NCBI RefSeq assembly: GCF_014323565.1
Contig: NZ_CP058669.1
Coordinates: 2,507,501 to 2,571,500 of the forward strand
Length of the DNA: 64,000 nucleotides
Source of the DNA: Hyphobacterium sp. CCMP332
GTDB taxonomy: Bacteria; Pseudomonadota; Alphaproteobacteria; Caulobacterales; Maricaulaceae
Reading direction: 5' to 3'
A program made the position numbers and the translations under genes. Below are positions 1-7,744 of this stretch, in pieces. The notes under the pieces are model-generated. The model made no database searches. It saw only the letters and a program-made list of their open reading frames with translations, and was not told where the DNA came from. Numbering within the stretch: the first letter of the stretch is position 1; every line of letters begins with the position of its first letter.

Positions 1-1
1 C

Positions 2-1756
2 ATCACGCCAGGTGCCGGTTCATCGACCACGGTCGATGTGGCATCTGCGGCAGCCATCGACGCTGTGGGCAATGACAGCACAGCGGCCTCGCAGTTCTCT
101 ATCGCTCACGATGCGGATCGCACGCTCAACGTCTCTCTGCCCGGTGTGGGGTCTGGCACGGTTACCAGCGCGCCAGTCGGCATCGATTGCGGAACTGATT
201 GTTCGCAGGACTATACGCTTGGCACATCTGTCACACTGACCGCTGCGGCAGATACCGGCTCCACATTCGCGGGATGGACAGCGGGGCCTTGTATCGGCAC
301 CGCGACCGCGACCTGCGGCGTCACGATGAGTGCTGATACATCGGTCTCAGCGCGCTTCACGCTTGATACTCCGCCAGCTGGCCGCATTGTCGCCGCCACC
401 CTGCCGGGTGCGCGCTCAGGCTATGTCGGGGGTCCGGTGATCTCCGCCTTCCTGTCGGTGGTCTCTCGTACGTCCAGCCCGGCCCAATCGTGTCAGGTGA
501 CTGCGCCTGCCGGAGCCCCGGTCACACTTGGCTATAACCAGCTGGATACCAACGGGGATCCAACCGGTCCGGACAGTCCGCTCTTTGATATTGTTCCGGG
601 CGGGGCATTGAACTTCGTCATTGGGATGACACCCACCGCGCAGACTGGCCCTGATGGTTACAGCTTCCTGCCTGTCATCACCTGTCAGAACGCCAGCCTT
701 GATCCCATTGTCGGCGTCAATGATGTCTTGTTGAATATCGGAGCAGCACCAACACCTGATCTTCTCTCGATCTCTGCTACACCATCAGGTGATGGCGTGA
801 TCCGTATACCTGTCGCTGGAGGCATTCAATTCATGTCGGCCTCGGTCATCAATATCGGCATTGGTGACGGATCAGGCGGGCGTAATGAAGTCACGCTAAC
901 GACCACGGTCGATACCGGTGCGGCGACATTGCCGCTTAACCTGGAGATATGCCAGATCAATGCATTGGCGATCTGTCTGACCCCGCGGGGCCCAAGTGTG
1001 ACCTCGACAATGACGGGCAGTGATCCGCTCTTCTTTGCGGCCTTCGTGCGTGACACCTCCACGGGCGGTATCCCGTTTGATCCGGCCAACTCCCGCGTCT
1101 TCCTGCGCTTTACCGATGCGAATGGTGTAAGCCGCTCGGCGACCTCTGCGGCCGTGACAGCCCCGGCACCAGCTGATGCGCCAGAGATCGCTTCCAGCCT
1201 ACCCCAAGGCCGTTGGAGCGTGCTGATGCGTCAACCGGATGGCGTCTGGCCAGGCCTTGCCCGAACCTCGCTCTACGTTACCGAGACCGGTCAGGTTCTG
1301 GTCGATGATGGCATCACGCCACGCCTGACCACAATCGAGGCCATTGCAGCGGACGATGAGGACGGCACACAAGCGCGCTTCATGGCCCTGGGCAATGACG
1401 GTGTCTGGACCTCGGCAGGTGGTATCCGTCTTGGTGGCCCCTGGGCCGAACAGGTCGGTGAGTTCTGGGGTGTGCGTGATGCGCGCTCCGACATGGCCAC
1501 CAGCTGGACAGACCTGGCTGGAAACTTCGGCGGTAACCTCATCCTCTCCCAAACCGGCGAAATCCGCGGCAATATCGATGGCTGCGCCGTCTACGGTCAG
1601 GCCTCAGGCCCGGCGACACAAGCGGCAACCTTGAGCCTGTCAGGCTGCGCACAGTCCGGCTTCTATCTCGGCCTCGTCGATCTACCCGCCAACGATAATG
1701 GCCAGCCAGCGTTGCTGATTGCTAATGGCACGACAGGTTGGAGAGTTGGGCGGTAG
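2..1756 (+). CDS. Secreted repeat-containing protein, 5' end outside the window
   Basis: The reading frame is open from the first bases, so the true start lies left of the window; a GTG at 38 is only an internal candidate. About 584 residues remain. The amino part carries a Cys-containing segment with a GWTAGPC core and the pattern TLTAAADTGSTFAGW (around 230-360 nt), typical of the divergent InlB B-repeat / bacterial-repeat fold found in surface and exported proteins. The rest is rich in Gly, Thr, Ser and Asp, with paired cysteines spaced as in extracytoplasmic domains. The last 190 residues, beginning near LPQGRWSVLM, look like a separate beta-rich module. No catalytic motif is recognisable. 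It probably is an extracellular or outer-membrane-associated protein of unknown role. The fold call is from pattern recognition only. Confidence 0.75.
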   Translation: MTPGAGSSTTVDVASAAAIDAVGNDSTAASQFSIAHDADRTLNVSLPGVGSGTVTSAPVGIDCGTDCSQDYTLGTSVTLTAAADTGSTFAGWTAGPCIGTATATCGVTMSADTSVSARFTLDTPPAGRIVAATLPGARSGYVGGPVISAFLSVVSRTSSPAQSCQVTAPAGAPVTLGYNQLDTNGDPTGPDSPLFDIVPGGALNFVIGMTPTAQTGPDGYSFLPVITCQNASLDPIVGVNDVLLNIGAAPTPDLLSISATPSGDGVIRIPVAGGIQFMSASVINIGIGDGSGGRNEVTLTTTVDTGAATLPLNLEICQINALAICLTPRGPSVTSTMTGSDPLFFAAFVRDTSTGGIPFDPANSRVFLRFTDANGVSRSATSAAVTAPAPADAPEIASSLPQGRWSVLMRQPDGVWPGLARTSLYVTETGQVLVDDGITPRLTTIEAIAADDEDGTQARFMALGNDGVWTSAGGIRLGGPWAEQVGEFWGVRDARSDMATSWTDLAGNFGGNLILSQTGEIRGNIDGCAVYGQASGPATQAATLSLSGCAQSGFYLGLVDLPANDNGQPALLIANGTTGWRVGR

Positions 1757-1806
1757 CGGGGCAACCACCCGTGATTCTGACACGCGCAGCCAACACGCCA
1801 ATCAAA

Positions 1807-1827
1807 TTGCGGGTAGATTTGCGGGTA
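1807..1827 (+). repeat. Tandem TTGCGGGTA pair, attachment-site-like
   Basis: TTGCGGGTA occurs at 1807-1815 and again at 1819-1827, a 12-bp period. Closely spaced GCGGGTA words are reminiscent of arm-type sites beside tyrosine-recombinase attachment sites. No integrase is in view, so this is a resemblance rather than an identification. Confidence 0.35.
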
Positions 1828-1901
1828 CATATTTTTCGAGAGAAGATTTACTCATTAAATTTCAAAGTATTATGCCCATGAATCGATGCCTCTCCTGGCA
1901 C

Positions 1902-1964
1902 CATTCCAAACTAATTTGCTTCGCAAAATTTTTGACCCGTTGGGTCGAAAATAGGTTTGGAATG
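1902..1964. repeat. Nested hairpin / inverted repeat
   Basis: CATTCCAAAC (1902-1911) is the exact reverse complement of GTTTGGAATG (1955-1964). A smaller hairpin, TTTGACCC-GTT-GGGTCGAA, sits inside at 1931-1949. The structure could fold as a cruciform or RNA hairpin. It lies about 150 bases behind the preceding stop codon, too far for an ordinary terminator, and has no T-tract. Confidence 0.6.
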
Positions 1965-2032
1965 CCCCGGCAGGGGCCTTCCCCATTGAAATCAGACTCA
2001 GCGGTTTGACGCGAGCTTCGGCTCGGCAAGCC
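1961..2032 (+). repeat. Dispersed bipartite repeat, copy 1
   Basis: Two exact blocks, 20 bases at 1961-1980 (beginning AATGCCCCGG) and 18 bases at 2015-2032 (beginning GCTTCGGCTC), recur in inverted orientation at 12334-12353 and 12298-12315. The spacer differs (34 versus 18 bases). This marks a dispersed non-coding repeat family. Confidence 0.65.
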
Positions 2033-2163
2033 ACACACTCAAATTCGACCGCTGACCGTCGCGCCGTTTCCGCCAAAGGCGGAGCCCGTGCATGGACATG
2101 CCGGTCGCGGGCCGATAGAGGACTCTGCCGCGCAAGGCCTGCCCGAATCCGAAAGCCCCGCCC

Positions 2164-2505
2164 ATGACCGCTCTTCCTGCCTGCCCGAAATGCGCCTGTG
2201 AGTGGACCTATGAAGACGGTGCGCTCCTGGTCTGTCCGGAATGTGCGCATGAATGGTCCGCCAGCGAAACTGCCGCCAGCGCCGAGACCGTTCGCATCTG
2301 GCGCGATGCCAATGGCACCGAGCTGGCCGATGGCGACTCGGTGACGGTGATCAAGGATCTGAAGATCAAGGGCACCAGCCAGGTCGTTAAGGTGGGTACA
2401 AAGGTCAAGAATATCCGCCTTGTCGAAGGCGATCACGATATTGACTGCCGGATTGAGGGCGTCGGCCAGATGGGGCTGAAAACCGAATTTGTGCGCAAGG
2501 CCTAG
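2164..2505 (+). CDS. yjdM: YjdM/PhnA-family zinc-ribbon protein
   Basis: The 113-residue product matches the YjdM (formerly PhnA) family along its whole length: an N-terminal zinc ribbon (Cys7, Cys10, Cys24, Cys27; motifs CPKC and CPEC) and a C-terminal SH3-like beta domain with the hallmark stretch [20 protein letters not shown]. The old label 'alkylphosphonate utilisation protein' rests on naming history; no phosphonate pathway genes are nearby and the biochemical role is unclear. The start is the ATG at 2164, with no strong Shine-Dalgarno sequence. It is transcribed in the same direction as the following GNAT gene, 31 bases downstream, so co-transcription is possible. Length and domain order are normal for the family. 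Confidence 0.9.
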   Translation: MTALPACPKCACEWTYEDGALLVCPECAHEWSASETAASAETVRIWRDANGTELADGDSVTVIKDLKIKGTSQVVKVGTKVKNIRLVEGDHDIDCRIEGVGQMGLKTEFVRKA

Positions 2506-2536
2506 GCAAGCGTCAAAAAGCCGTCATGCTAGGGGC

Positions 2537-2998
2537 ATGACCCATTGCCGCCCCGCCACACTCGAAGATCTGCCCGTCCTTCTGGAGATCGAAGCCACCG
2601 CCTTTACCGAGGACGATCAGTTCACGCGGCGCACCATCCGTCAGAAGCTGGACTCGCCCAGCGCCTTTGTCACGATCTGCGAGGTTGAAGGCGTGCCCGC
2701 CGGCTCGGCCATCCTGCTGTTTCGCAAGGGTGTGACGGTCGCCCGCCTGTATTCGATTGCCACCAATCCCGTGTTCGAGAAAAGAGGCGTCGGCGCGGCC
2801 CTGATTGCGGCGTGCGAGGCCGAGGCCCTGGCGCGCGGCTGTGATCGCTTGCGGCTGGAAGTGCGGGCTGAAAATGCGCGCGCGCGGTCGCTGTACGCCC
2901 GTTGCGGATATTCCTTGCACGACACGCGGAATGGCTATTATTCCAACGGCGATAGCGCGCTCGTCCTGGAGCGTGATCTGAGGGCCGATACTGCATGA
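2537..2998 (+). CDS. GNAT N-acetyltransferase paired with a RimK-like ligase
   Basis: A 153-residue GNAT-fold acetyltransferase. The acetyl-CoA pyrophosphate-binding motif is EKRGVGAALI, followed by a RimI-like C-terminal half (LRLEVRAENARARSLYARCGY). The start chosen is the ATG at 2537, where family similarity begins with MTHCRPATLEDL; an in-frame upstream start at 2489 would overlap the end of yjdM. The stop codon overlaps the start of the downstream ATP-grasp gene in an ATGA junction, so the two are translationally coupled. GNAT plus RLAN/RimK ATP-grasp pairs are a known conserved association in proteobacteria, thought to modify a peptide or small metabolite; the substrate is unknown. Confidence 0.85.
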   Translation: MTHCRPATLEDLPVLLEIEATAFTEDDQFTRRTIRQKLDSPSAFVTICEVEGVPAGSAILLFRKGVTVARLYSIATNPVFEKRGVGAALIAACEAEALARGCDRLRLEVRAENARARSLYARCGYSLHDTRNGYYSNGDSALVLERDLRADTA

Positions 2999-4467
2999 GC
3001 GACTGGCTCGTTCTCGTTGAGCATGACCGTGACGTCGGACAGGCTGACACCCCCCACAAATTGATGCGAATCCGGGATTACCTGACCAAGCCCGGCCTGT
3101 TTGCCGGGCGGCGGCCGTCCATCTTCAGTCTGGCCCGCAGCTATGCCTATCAGTCGCAAGCCTATTATGCCTCGCTGCTGGCCGAGGCGCGCGGACACCG
3201 TGTGGCGCCCAGCGTCCAGACCATGGTCGAATTGTCGCGCAAATCGCTCTATGCGCATGCCCTGCCCGAGCTGAATGCCGCGCTGAAGCGCGATCTGGAT
3301 GCCGGAGCGGCGGCAGAGGAATCGCTGTTCATTGCCTTTGGACAGTGCGAGCGCGCCGGATTTTCGAAATTCTCCAAACTCCTGTTTGACTGGTTCCGGG
3401 CGCCGCTGCTGGAGGTCGCGCTGGGCGGCAAGAAGAATGGCGAGATCGACCGGATCCGCCTGATGCCGGTCAATGCGGTGAAGGGCGAAAGACGCGACTT
3501 CGCCATGCAGGCGATGGCGGACTTCACACAGCGGCGCTGGACCTCGCCCAAGGCGCGGCAGACACCACGCTGGACGCTGGCCCTGCTGATCGATCCCAAT
3601 GAGGCGCAGCCGCCCTCCGATCCGGCCTCGCTGAAACGCTTTGCGGCCGTGGCCGGGCGCGAGGGCGTGGTGGTCGAGCCGATCTATCCCAATGATCTTG
3701 CCAGCCTGTCGGAATATGATGCGCTGTTTATCCGCACGACCACATCGATCGATAATTTCACCTATCGCTTTGCCCGCCGCGCGGAACAGGAAGGCATGCC
3801 GGTGATTGATGATCCGGTATCGATGATCCGCTGCACCAACAAGGTCTATCTCGCCGAATTGCTCGAAACCGCTGGCCTGCCCGCGCCGCGCACCGAGATT
3901 CTCGATCCGTCGATGACACTCGACAGCGTGTTTGGGCGCCTGGGCCGCCCGGTGGTCCTGAAAGCGCCCGATGGTTCTTTCAGCCGCCAGGTGCACAAGG
4001 TCTCGACGCCGGAAGAACTCGCCGCGACCGCGAAACGGCTGTTTGACGATACCGCCCTGATCATTGCGCAGGAATATATGCCGACGACCTATGACTGGCG
4101 CATCGGCGTTCTGGGTGGCAAGGCGCTTTTTGCCTGCAAGTACAAGATGGCGCGCGGCCACTGGCAGATCATCAAGCGCGATGACAGCGGCAAGGTGATC
4201 GAGGGCGGCTCCGAGACCCTGCCGGTCGCGGACGCGCCGGCGCGCGTCATCGAACTGGCTGAAAATGCGGCCCGCCTGATCGGCGACGGGCTTTATGGTG
4301 TCGACATCAAGGAGAATGAGACCGGCGTCTATGTGATCGAGATCAATGACAATCCCAATCTGGAAGCCGGCGTTGAAGGCGCGGTGCTGAAAGACGGGCT
4401 GTGGCGCGAGATCATCGGCTGGTTCTCGCAGCGGCTGGAAGCACGCATGGCACCGGTCGCGCGCTAA
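2995..4467 (+). CDS. RimK-family ATP-grasp ligase with N-terminal RLAN domain
   Basis: The 490-residue protein has two parts. Residues 1 to about 190 match the RLAN domain that precedes some RimK-like enzymes (SIFSLARSYAYQSQAYYASLLAEARG). Residues about 215-480 form an ATP-grasp amino-acid ligase of the RimK/glutathione-synthetase type, with a lysine in VLKAPDGSFSRQV, the segment IIAQEYMPTTYDWRIGVLGG, and the metal-binding VIEINDNPNLEAG. Family knowledge indicates ATP-dependent ligation of an amino acid (glutamate in RimK) to a carboxylate. The substrate here is not known. It overlaps the upstream GNAT gene by four bases. The end of the gene also overlaps the end of a decayed opposite-strand gene. 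Confidence 0.87.
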   Translation: MSDWLVLVEHDRDVGQADTPHKLMRIRDYLTKPGLFAGRRPSIFSLARSYAYQSQAYYASLLAEARGHRVAPSVQTMVELSRKSLYAHALPELNAALKRDLDAGAAAEESLFIAFGQCERAGFSKFSKLLFDWFRAPLLEVALGGKKNGEIDRIRLMPVNAVKGERRDFAMQAMADFTQRRWTSPKARQTPRWTLALLIDPNEAQPPSDPASLKRFAAVAGREGVVVEPIYPNDLASLSEYDALFIRTTTSIDNFTYRFARRAEQEGMPVIDDPVSMIRCTNKVYLAELLETAGLPAPRTEILDPSMTLDSVFGRLGRPVVLKAPDGSFSRQVHKVSTPEELAATAKRLFDDTALIIAQEYMPTTYDWRIGVLGGKALFACKYKMARGHWQIIKRDDSGKVIEGGSETLPVADAPARVIELAENAARLIGDGLYGVDIKENETGVYVIEINDNPNLEAGVEGAVLKDGLWREIIGWFSQRLEARMAPVAR

Positions 4468-4858
4468 TTCTCCATCAGCCAGGCGCGGGCCTCGGCCTCA
4501 TCGGACAGAAATTTGACCTGGATGCCGTCGCTGAAAGTGGCCGCCTCGATCAGCATGAAATGCCGGGTGAACATGTTTTCCGGCACGAGATAGCAAAAGC
4601 GGGCCCGCCTGCCACCGATGCGGCCGATCCGCCGCACTTCATCGAGCATGGAAACATGTGAGAAAACGGGGTTGGAAGCGCCGACCTAATAAAGAATGCG
4701 CCCGATCCAGCGTTCAAGATGCTCGACAATATGGTCCGAGGTTTCAATAACAAAATCGAGCGAGATATCGCCAGTAAATAGCACAGCAGAATGTCATTTT
4801 CCTGGAGTTCGAAAACGACACTTCCACCCGTTGCGGGGTCGTGTGCGGTCTGGACCAT
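4464..4858 (-). pseudogene. Decayed small SpoIIAA/STAS-like gene
   Basis: On the minus strand a coding trace starts at an ATG at 4856-4858 (MVQTAHDPATGGSVVFELQ, then ENDILLCYL) and loses its frame at the run 'ctatttactgg', where one missing T would restore the sense YFTGDISLDFVIE. That second frame continues about 25 codons through ERWIGRILY, meets an in-frame TAG, then reads on as VGASNPVFSHVSMLDEVRR to the stop at 4464 (FLSDEAEARAWLMEN). The C-terminal pattern resembles short alphaproteobacterial SpoIIAA/STAS-like proteins, but the family call is weak. One frameshift and one nonsense codon in about 130 codons, with locally AT-richer sequence, argue for a pseudogene. A 61-codon start at 4649 could still express the C-terminal half. 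Confidence 0.65.
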
Positions 4859-5001
4859 AGGTGGAAAGATAGGTCATTTGTTGAAATAATGCCAGTTTTT
4901 ACGCGCGCCGTGGCCGGACAGACAAATCCGCTTCCGCCTTGCTGTCTTGTTGTGGCCGGGCAAGCGGGCTAGACGGGATGAAACGAGCAGGAATACTCCG
5001 G

Positions 5002-5616
5002 ATGACGATACATTTTCACAAGGGCGATCTCGCCGCGGGCATTGATTTTGGCGCGGCTGTGGCCGTGGATACAGAGACGCTGGGCCTGTCTCTCGTGCGC
5101 GATCCGCTTTGCGTGGTCCAGCTCTCGACCGGTGATGGCGAGGCGCATGTCATTCAGATGGACCGGTCAAGCTATGACTGCCCGAATCTGAAAGCGCTCC
5201 TGTCGGACCCGAAGGTCACGAAAATCCTGCATTTTGCCCGCTTTGATGTGGCCATGATCAAGCGCGATCTGGGCGTGACCCTGTCGCCGGTGTTCTGCAC
5301 CAAGATCGCGTCGAAGCTCTGCCGCACCTATACCGACCGACATGGTCTGAAGGATGTCACGCGCGAGCTCCTGAATGTGGACATGTCGAAACAGCAACAA
5401 AGTTCGGACTGGGGCGCTGCAGAGCTGTCGCAAGCCCAGCTGGATTATGCTGCTTCTGACGTGCTGCACCTGCATGCCCTGCGCGACAGGCTGACGGCCA
5501 TGCTGGAGCGCGAAGGCCGGATGGAGATGGCGCGGGCCTGTTTTGATTTCCTGCCGACCCGTGCTGACCTGGATATTGCCGGTTGGGACGAGACTGATAT
5601 TTTCGCCCACTCGTGA
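5002..5616 (+). CDS. nrnC: NanoRNase C, small RNase D-type 3'-5' exonuclease
   Basis: The 204-residue product is a stand-alone DEDD exonuclease domain: ExoI motif VAVDTETLGL (Asp23, Glu25), ExoII motif KILHFARFDVAMI, and ExoIII with conserved Tyr/Asp in LDYAASDVLHLHAL. It lacks the HRDC domains of full RNase D. The short length and signature stretches FCTKIASKLCRTYTDRHGLK and SKQQQSSDW identify the alphaproteobacterial NrnC type, which degrades very short RNAs (diribonucleotides) and completes RNA and cyclic-di-GMP turnover. The ATG at 5002 gives the family's usual MTIHFHKGDL start; an upstream in-frame start at 4939 is less likely. lptC follows 48 bases downstream, the usual alphaproteobacterial neighbour. 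Confidence 0.9.
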   Translation: MTIHFHKGDLAAGIDFGAAVAVDTETLGLSLVRDPLCVVQLSTGDGEAHVIQMDRSSYDCPNLKALLSDPKVTKILHFARFDVAMIKRDLGVTLSPVFCTKIASKLCRTYTDRHGLKDVTRELLNVDMSKQQQSSDWGAAELSQAQLDYAASDVLHLHALRDRLTAMLEREGRMEMARACFDFLPTRADLDIAGWDETDIFAHS

Positions 5617-5664
5617 CGGCTTTGCCATAAACTTGCCGCGACCGTCCTTCATTGACAGGCAAAG

Positions 5665-6351
5665 ATGACTGCAACAACGGCCGATATCTCTTCCCTGCAA
5701 CCGCCCCGGCATGTCGCCTGGGAGCCGCAGCGCGCGACGACTCTGGCCGACGCCCGGAAGCGGACCGCCTTTATCCGCCTGCTGCGCTTTGGCCTGATCG
5801 GATTGACCGGCGTGATCGTGGTGGCCGTGATCGTGCAAATCCTGTTGCGATCCCTCGGCGGCGAGGTTCAGGCACCGGTGACGGTGGGCGAAGATGCCCG
5901 GATGATCAATCCGCGCTTTACCGGCCGCGACGAGAATGGCACGCCCTATGTCGTCACAGCGGATGCCGCGATACGCCGGCGCGGCGAGGATACCCGCCTG
6001 ACCGAGCTGGAATCGCCCCAGCTGGACTATGACCTGATCTCTGCTGACGAGGAAGCCGAAGGCGTTCTGGCGCGCACCGGGCTCTATGATGCCGATGCCC
6101 GCACGCTGGACCTGAGTGCCGATGTGCGCTTCCGGACCCGGTCCGGATACGAGTTTCTGGCCGAACATGCCCGCATCTACCTTTCCGACGAGCGCGTCGT
6201 GGGCGATAGTCCGGTTGAAGGTGACGGGCCCATGGGCACAATACGCGCTGACGGGTATGAAATACTGGACGGCGGCGACCGGGTCGTGTTCACAGGGAAT
6301 GTCCGGACCCATCTCCGGAATGAAGCTTCTGACGGCGGAGACCAGCCATGA
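5665..6351 (+). CDS. lptC: LPS export protein LptC
   Basis: This 228-residue protein has a cytoplasmic N-terminus, one membrane segment at about residues 39-62 and a periplasmic beta-jellyroll domain of the LptC family (VTADAAIRR, LDLSADVRFRTRSGYEFLAEHARI, GDSPVEGDGPMGTIRADGYEI). LptC sits in the inner membrane and passes lipopolysaccharide from the LptBFG transporter to LptA. It is the first gene of an lptC-lptA-lptB cluster and overlaps lptA by four bases (ATGA), implying translational coupling. Length and topology are normal; the amino-terminal extension of about 35 residues is common in alphaproteobacteria. Confidence 0.9.
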   Translation: MTATTADISSLQPPRHVAWEPQRATTLADARKRTAFIRLLRFGLIGLTGVIVVAVIVQILLRSLGGEVQAPVTVGEDARMINPRFTGRDENGTPYVVTADAAIRRRGEDTRLTELESPQLDYDLISADEEAEGVLARTGLYDADARTLDLSADVRFRTRSGYEFLAEHARIYLSDERVVGDSPVEGDGPMGTIRADGYEILDGGDRVVFTGNVRTHLRNEASDGGDQP

Positions 6352-6935
6352 AGACATTGCGCTTATTGATCCTGCTTCTGGCCTCGGCCGCATTGCCGTC
6401 CACGGCACTGGCACAGATTGGCGGCCAGGGCGGACCGATGGATATTTCCGCCGACCGGCTGGAAACCTTCGATGCCGAGCGGCGCGCCATGTTCTCCGGA
6501 AATGTCGATGCGGCCCAGGGCGAAGCCAATCTGCGATCTGATGCGCTGGAAGTCTTCTTTGCCCCGCGCACGGGCAATACGACCGGCACCGGTGCCAGCT
6601 GGGGCGAGATTGATCGCGTGATTGCGACAGGTGATGTCTTTTACGTCACGCCGAACGAGATCGCACGGGGTGAGCGCGCTGTCTATCAACTGACAGCCCA
6701 GACCATCGTCATGACCGGCGGCGTCACCTTGCGGCGCGGCGAGAATGTGATCGAAGGCGATTGCCTTGTGGTCGATCTTGCGACCAATAATTCGCAGATC
6801 AATGCACCGGCCTGCACCGGCGAGACGCCTGCGGGGACGGATCAGAATACGGGCCGTGTCAGAGGCGTCTTCTTCCCCGCAACCAGCGAGCCGGACGATG
6901 ACGATGCGGACGCCGATGCGGACGCTGAAGGGTGA
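6348..6935 (+). CDS. lptA: Periplasmic LPS-bridge protein LptA
   Basis: A signal peptide (MKTLRLLILLLASAALPSTA, cleavage near ALA-QIG) precedes an LptA/OstA-N domain: MDISADRLETFDAERRAMFSGNV, ATGDVFYVTPNEIARGERAVY and VTLRRGENVIEGDCLVVDL. LptA builds the periplasmic beta-jellyroll bridge along which LPS travels to LptDE in the outer membrane. The protein is 195 residues, with a short acidic tail of alternating Asp and Ala (DDDDADADADAEG) that is not part of the fold. The gene overlaps lptC and is followed two bases later by the preferred lptB start. Confidence 0.9.
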   Translation: MKTLRLLILLLASAALPSTALAQIGGQGGPMDISADRLETFDAERRAMFSGNVDAAQGEANLRSDALEVFFAPRTGNTTGTGASWGEIDRVIATGDVFYVTPNEIARGERAVYQLTAQTIVMTGGVTLRRGENVIEGDCLVVDLATNNSQINAPACTGETPAGTDQNTGRVRGVFFPATSEPDDDDADADADAEG

Positions 6936-6937
6936 GC

Positions 6938-7705
6938 ATGACCGACATATTGCCTGAAGGCGAAGCCCGGCCCGTCAGCACCGCTGACGACGGCCTGGTC
7001 GTCGAGAATATCGGCAAGTCCTATCGCAAGCGGCCTGTGGTCAAGGGCGTGTCCCTGCACCTGAAGCGCGGCGAGGTGGCCGGGCTGCTCGGCCCCAATG
7101 GCGCCGGCAAGACGACGTGTTTCTACATGATTACCGGCCTGGTCGAGGCTGATTACGGCCGCATCCTGCTCGATGGCGAGGACATTACCCGCCTGCCCAT
7201 GTATCAGCGCGCCCGCCTTGGCATTGGCTATCTGCCGCAGGAAGCCTCGATTTTCCGGGGCCTGTCGGTAAAGGACAACATCATGGCGGTCGCGGAGATC
7301 GTCGAGCCGGACAAGAAGGCCCGCAAGGAGACCGTCGCCCAGCTGATGGAGGAATTGCGGATCTCTCACCTGGCCGATGCGGCGGCCCTGTCCCTCTCGG
7401 GGGGCGAACGCCGCCGGGTGGAGATTGCCCGGGCGCTGGCCACACGGCCCTCCTTCATGCTTCTGGATGAACCCTTTGCCGGGATTGATCCGCTGGCCAT
7501 TACCGACATTCGCGATTTGATCCGCTTCCTGAAAAATCGGGGCATCGGCATTCTGATTACCGATCACAATGTCCGCGAAACGCTCGAGATTACCGATCGC
7601 GCCACGATCATCCATGAAGGCGAAGTGCTGTTTGAAGGCGCGCCGGATGCCATTCGCGCCGACCCGGATGTGCGCCGCGTTTATCTCGGTGAAAGTTTTG
7701 GGTGA
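6938..7705 (+). CDS. lptB: LPS export ABC transporter ATPase LptB
   Basis: The 255-residue ABC ATPase has a Walker A GPNGAGKT (residues 52-59), Q-loop near GYLPQEASIFRGL, signature LSGGERRR, Walker B FMLLDEPFAGIDP and switch histidine in ITDHNVRETL. The DEPFAGIDP and GYLPQE segments are typical of LptB. It powers extraction of LPS from the inner membrane with LptFG, which are not in this window. The ATG at 6938 has GAAGGG at a good distance; a GTG six bases upstream (6932) would overlap the lptA stop and is a real alternative. The next gene is rpoN, the usual proteobacterial neighbour. Confidence 0.93.
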   Translation: MTDILPEGEARPVSTADDGLVVENIGKSYRKRPVVKGVSLHLKRGEVAGLLGPNGAGKTTCFYMITGLVEADYGRILLDGEDITRLPMYQRARLGIGYLPQEASIFRGLSVKDNIMAVAEIVEPDKKARKETVAQLMEELRISHLADAAALSLSGGERRRVEIARALATRPSFMLLDEPFAGIDPLAITDIRDLIRFLKNRGIGILITDHNVRETLEITDRATIIHEGEVLFEGAPDAIRADPDVRRVYLGESFG

Positions 7706-7744
7706 TTTACTCCGGGTCTAATTCAGCGGACCGGAGGCATCCCC

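Larger units (their letters stand above)
1757..2163. other. Non-coding stretch with att-like and hairpin repeats
   Basis: No convincing gene fits here. The first half is clearly more AT-rich than the flanking genes. It holds a tandem pair of TTGCGGGTA words, a long hairpin and a dispersed bipartite repeat, each listed separately. Short open frames crossing it lack a ribosome binding site and protein-like composition. Confidence 0.6.

Noticed and set aside
1719-2009. Short plus-strand frame over the gap after the secreted protein
   Set aside because: It covers the hairpin and repeats, has no ribosome-binding site and no protein-like pattern.
2938-4161. Minus-strand open frame of about 407 codons opposite the RimK-like gene
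   Set aside because: Low-complexity Arg/Gly/His composition, no start signal and full overlap with a well-supported gene.
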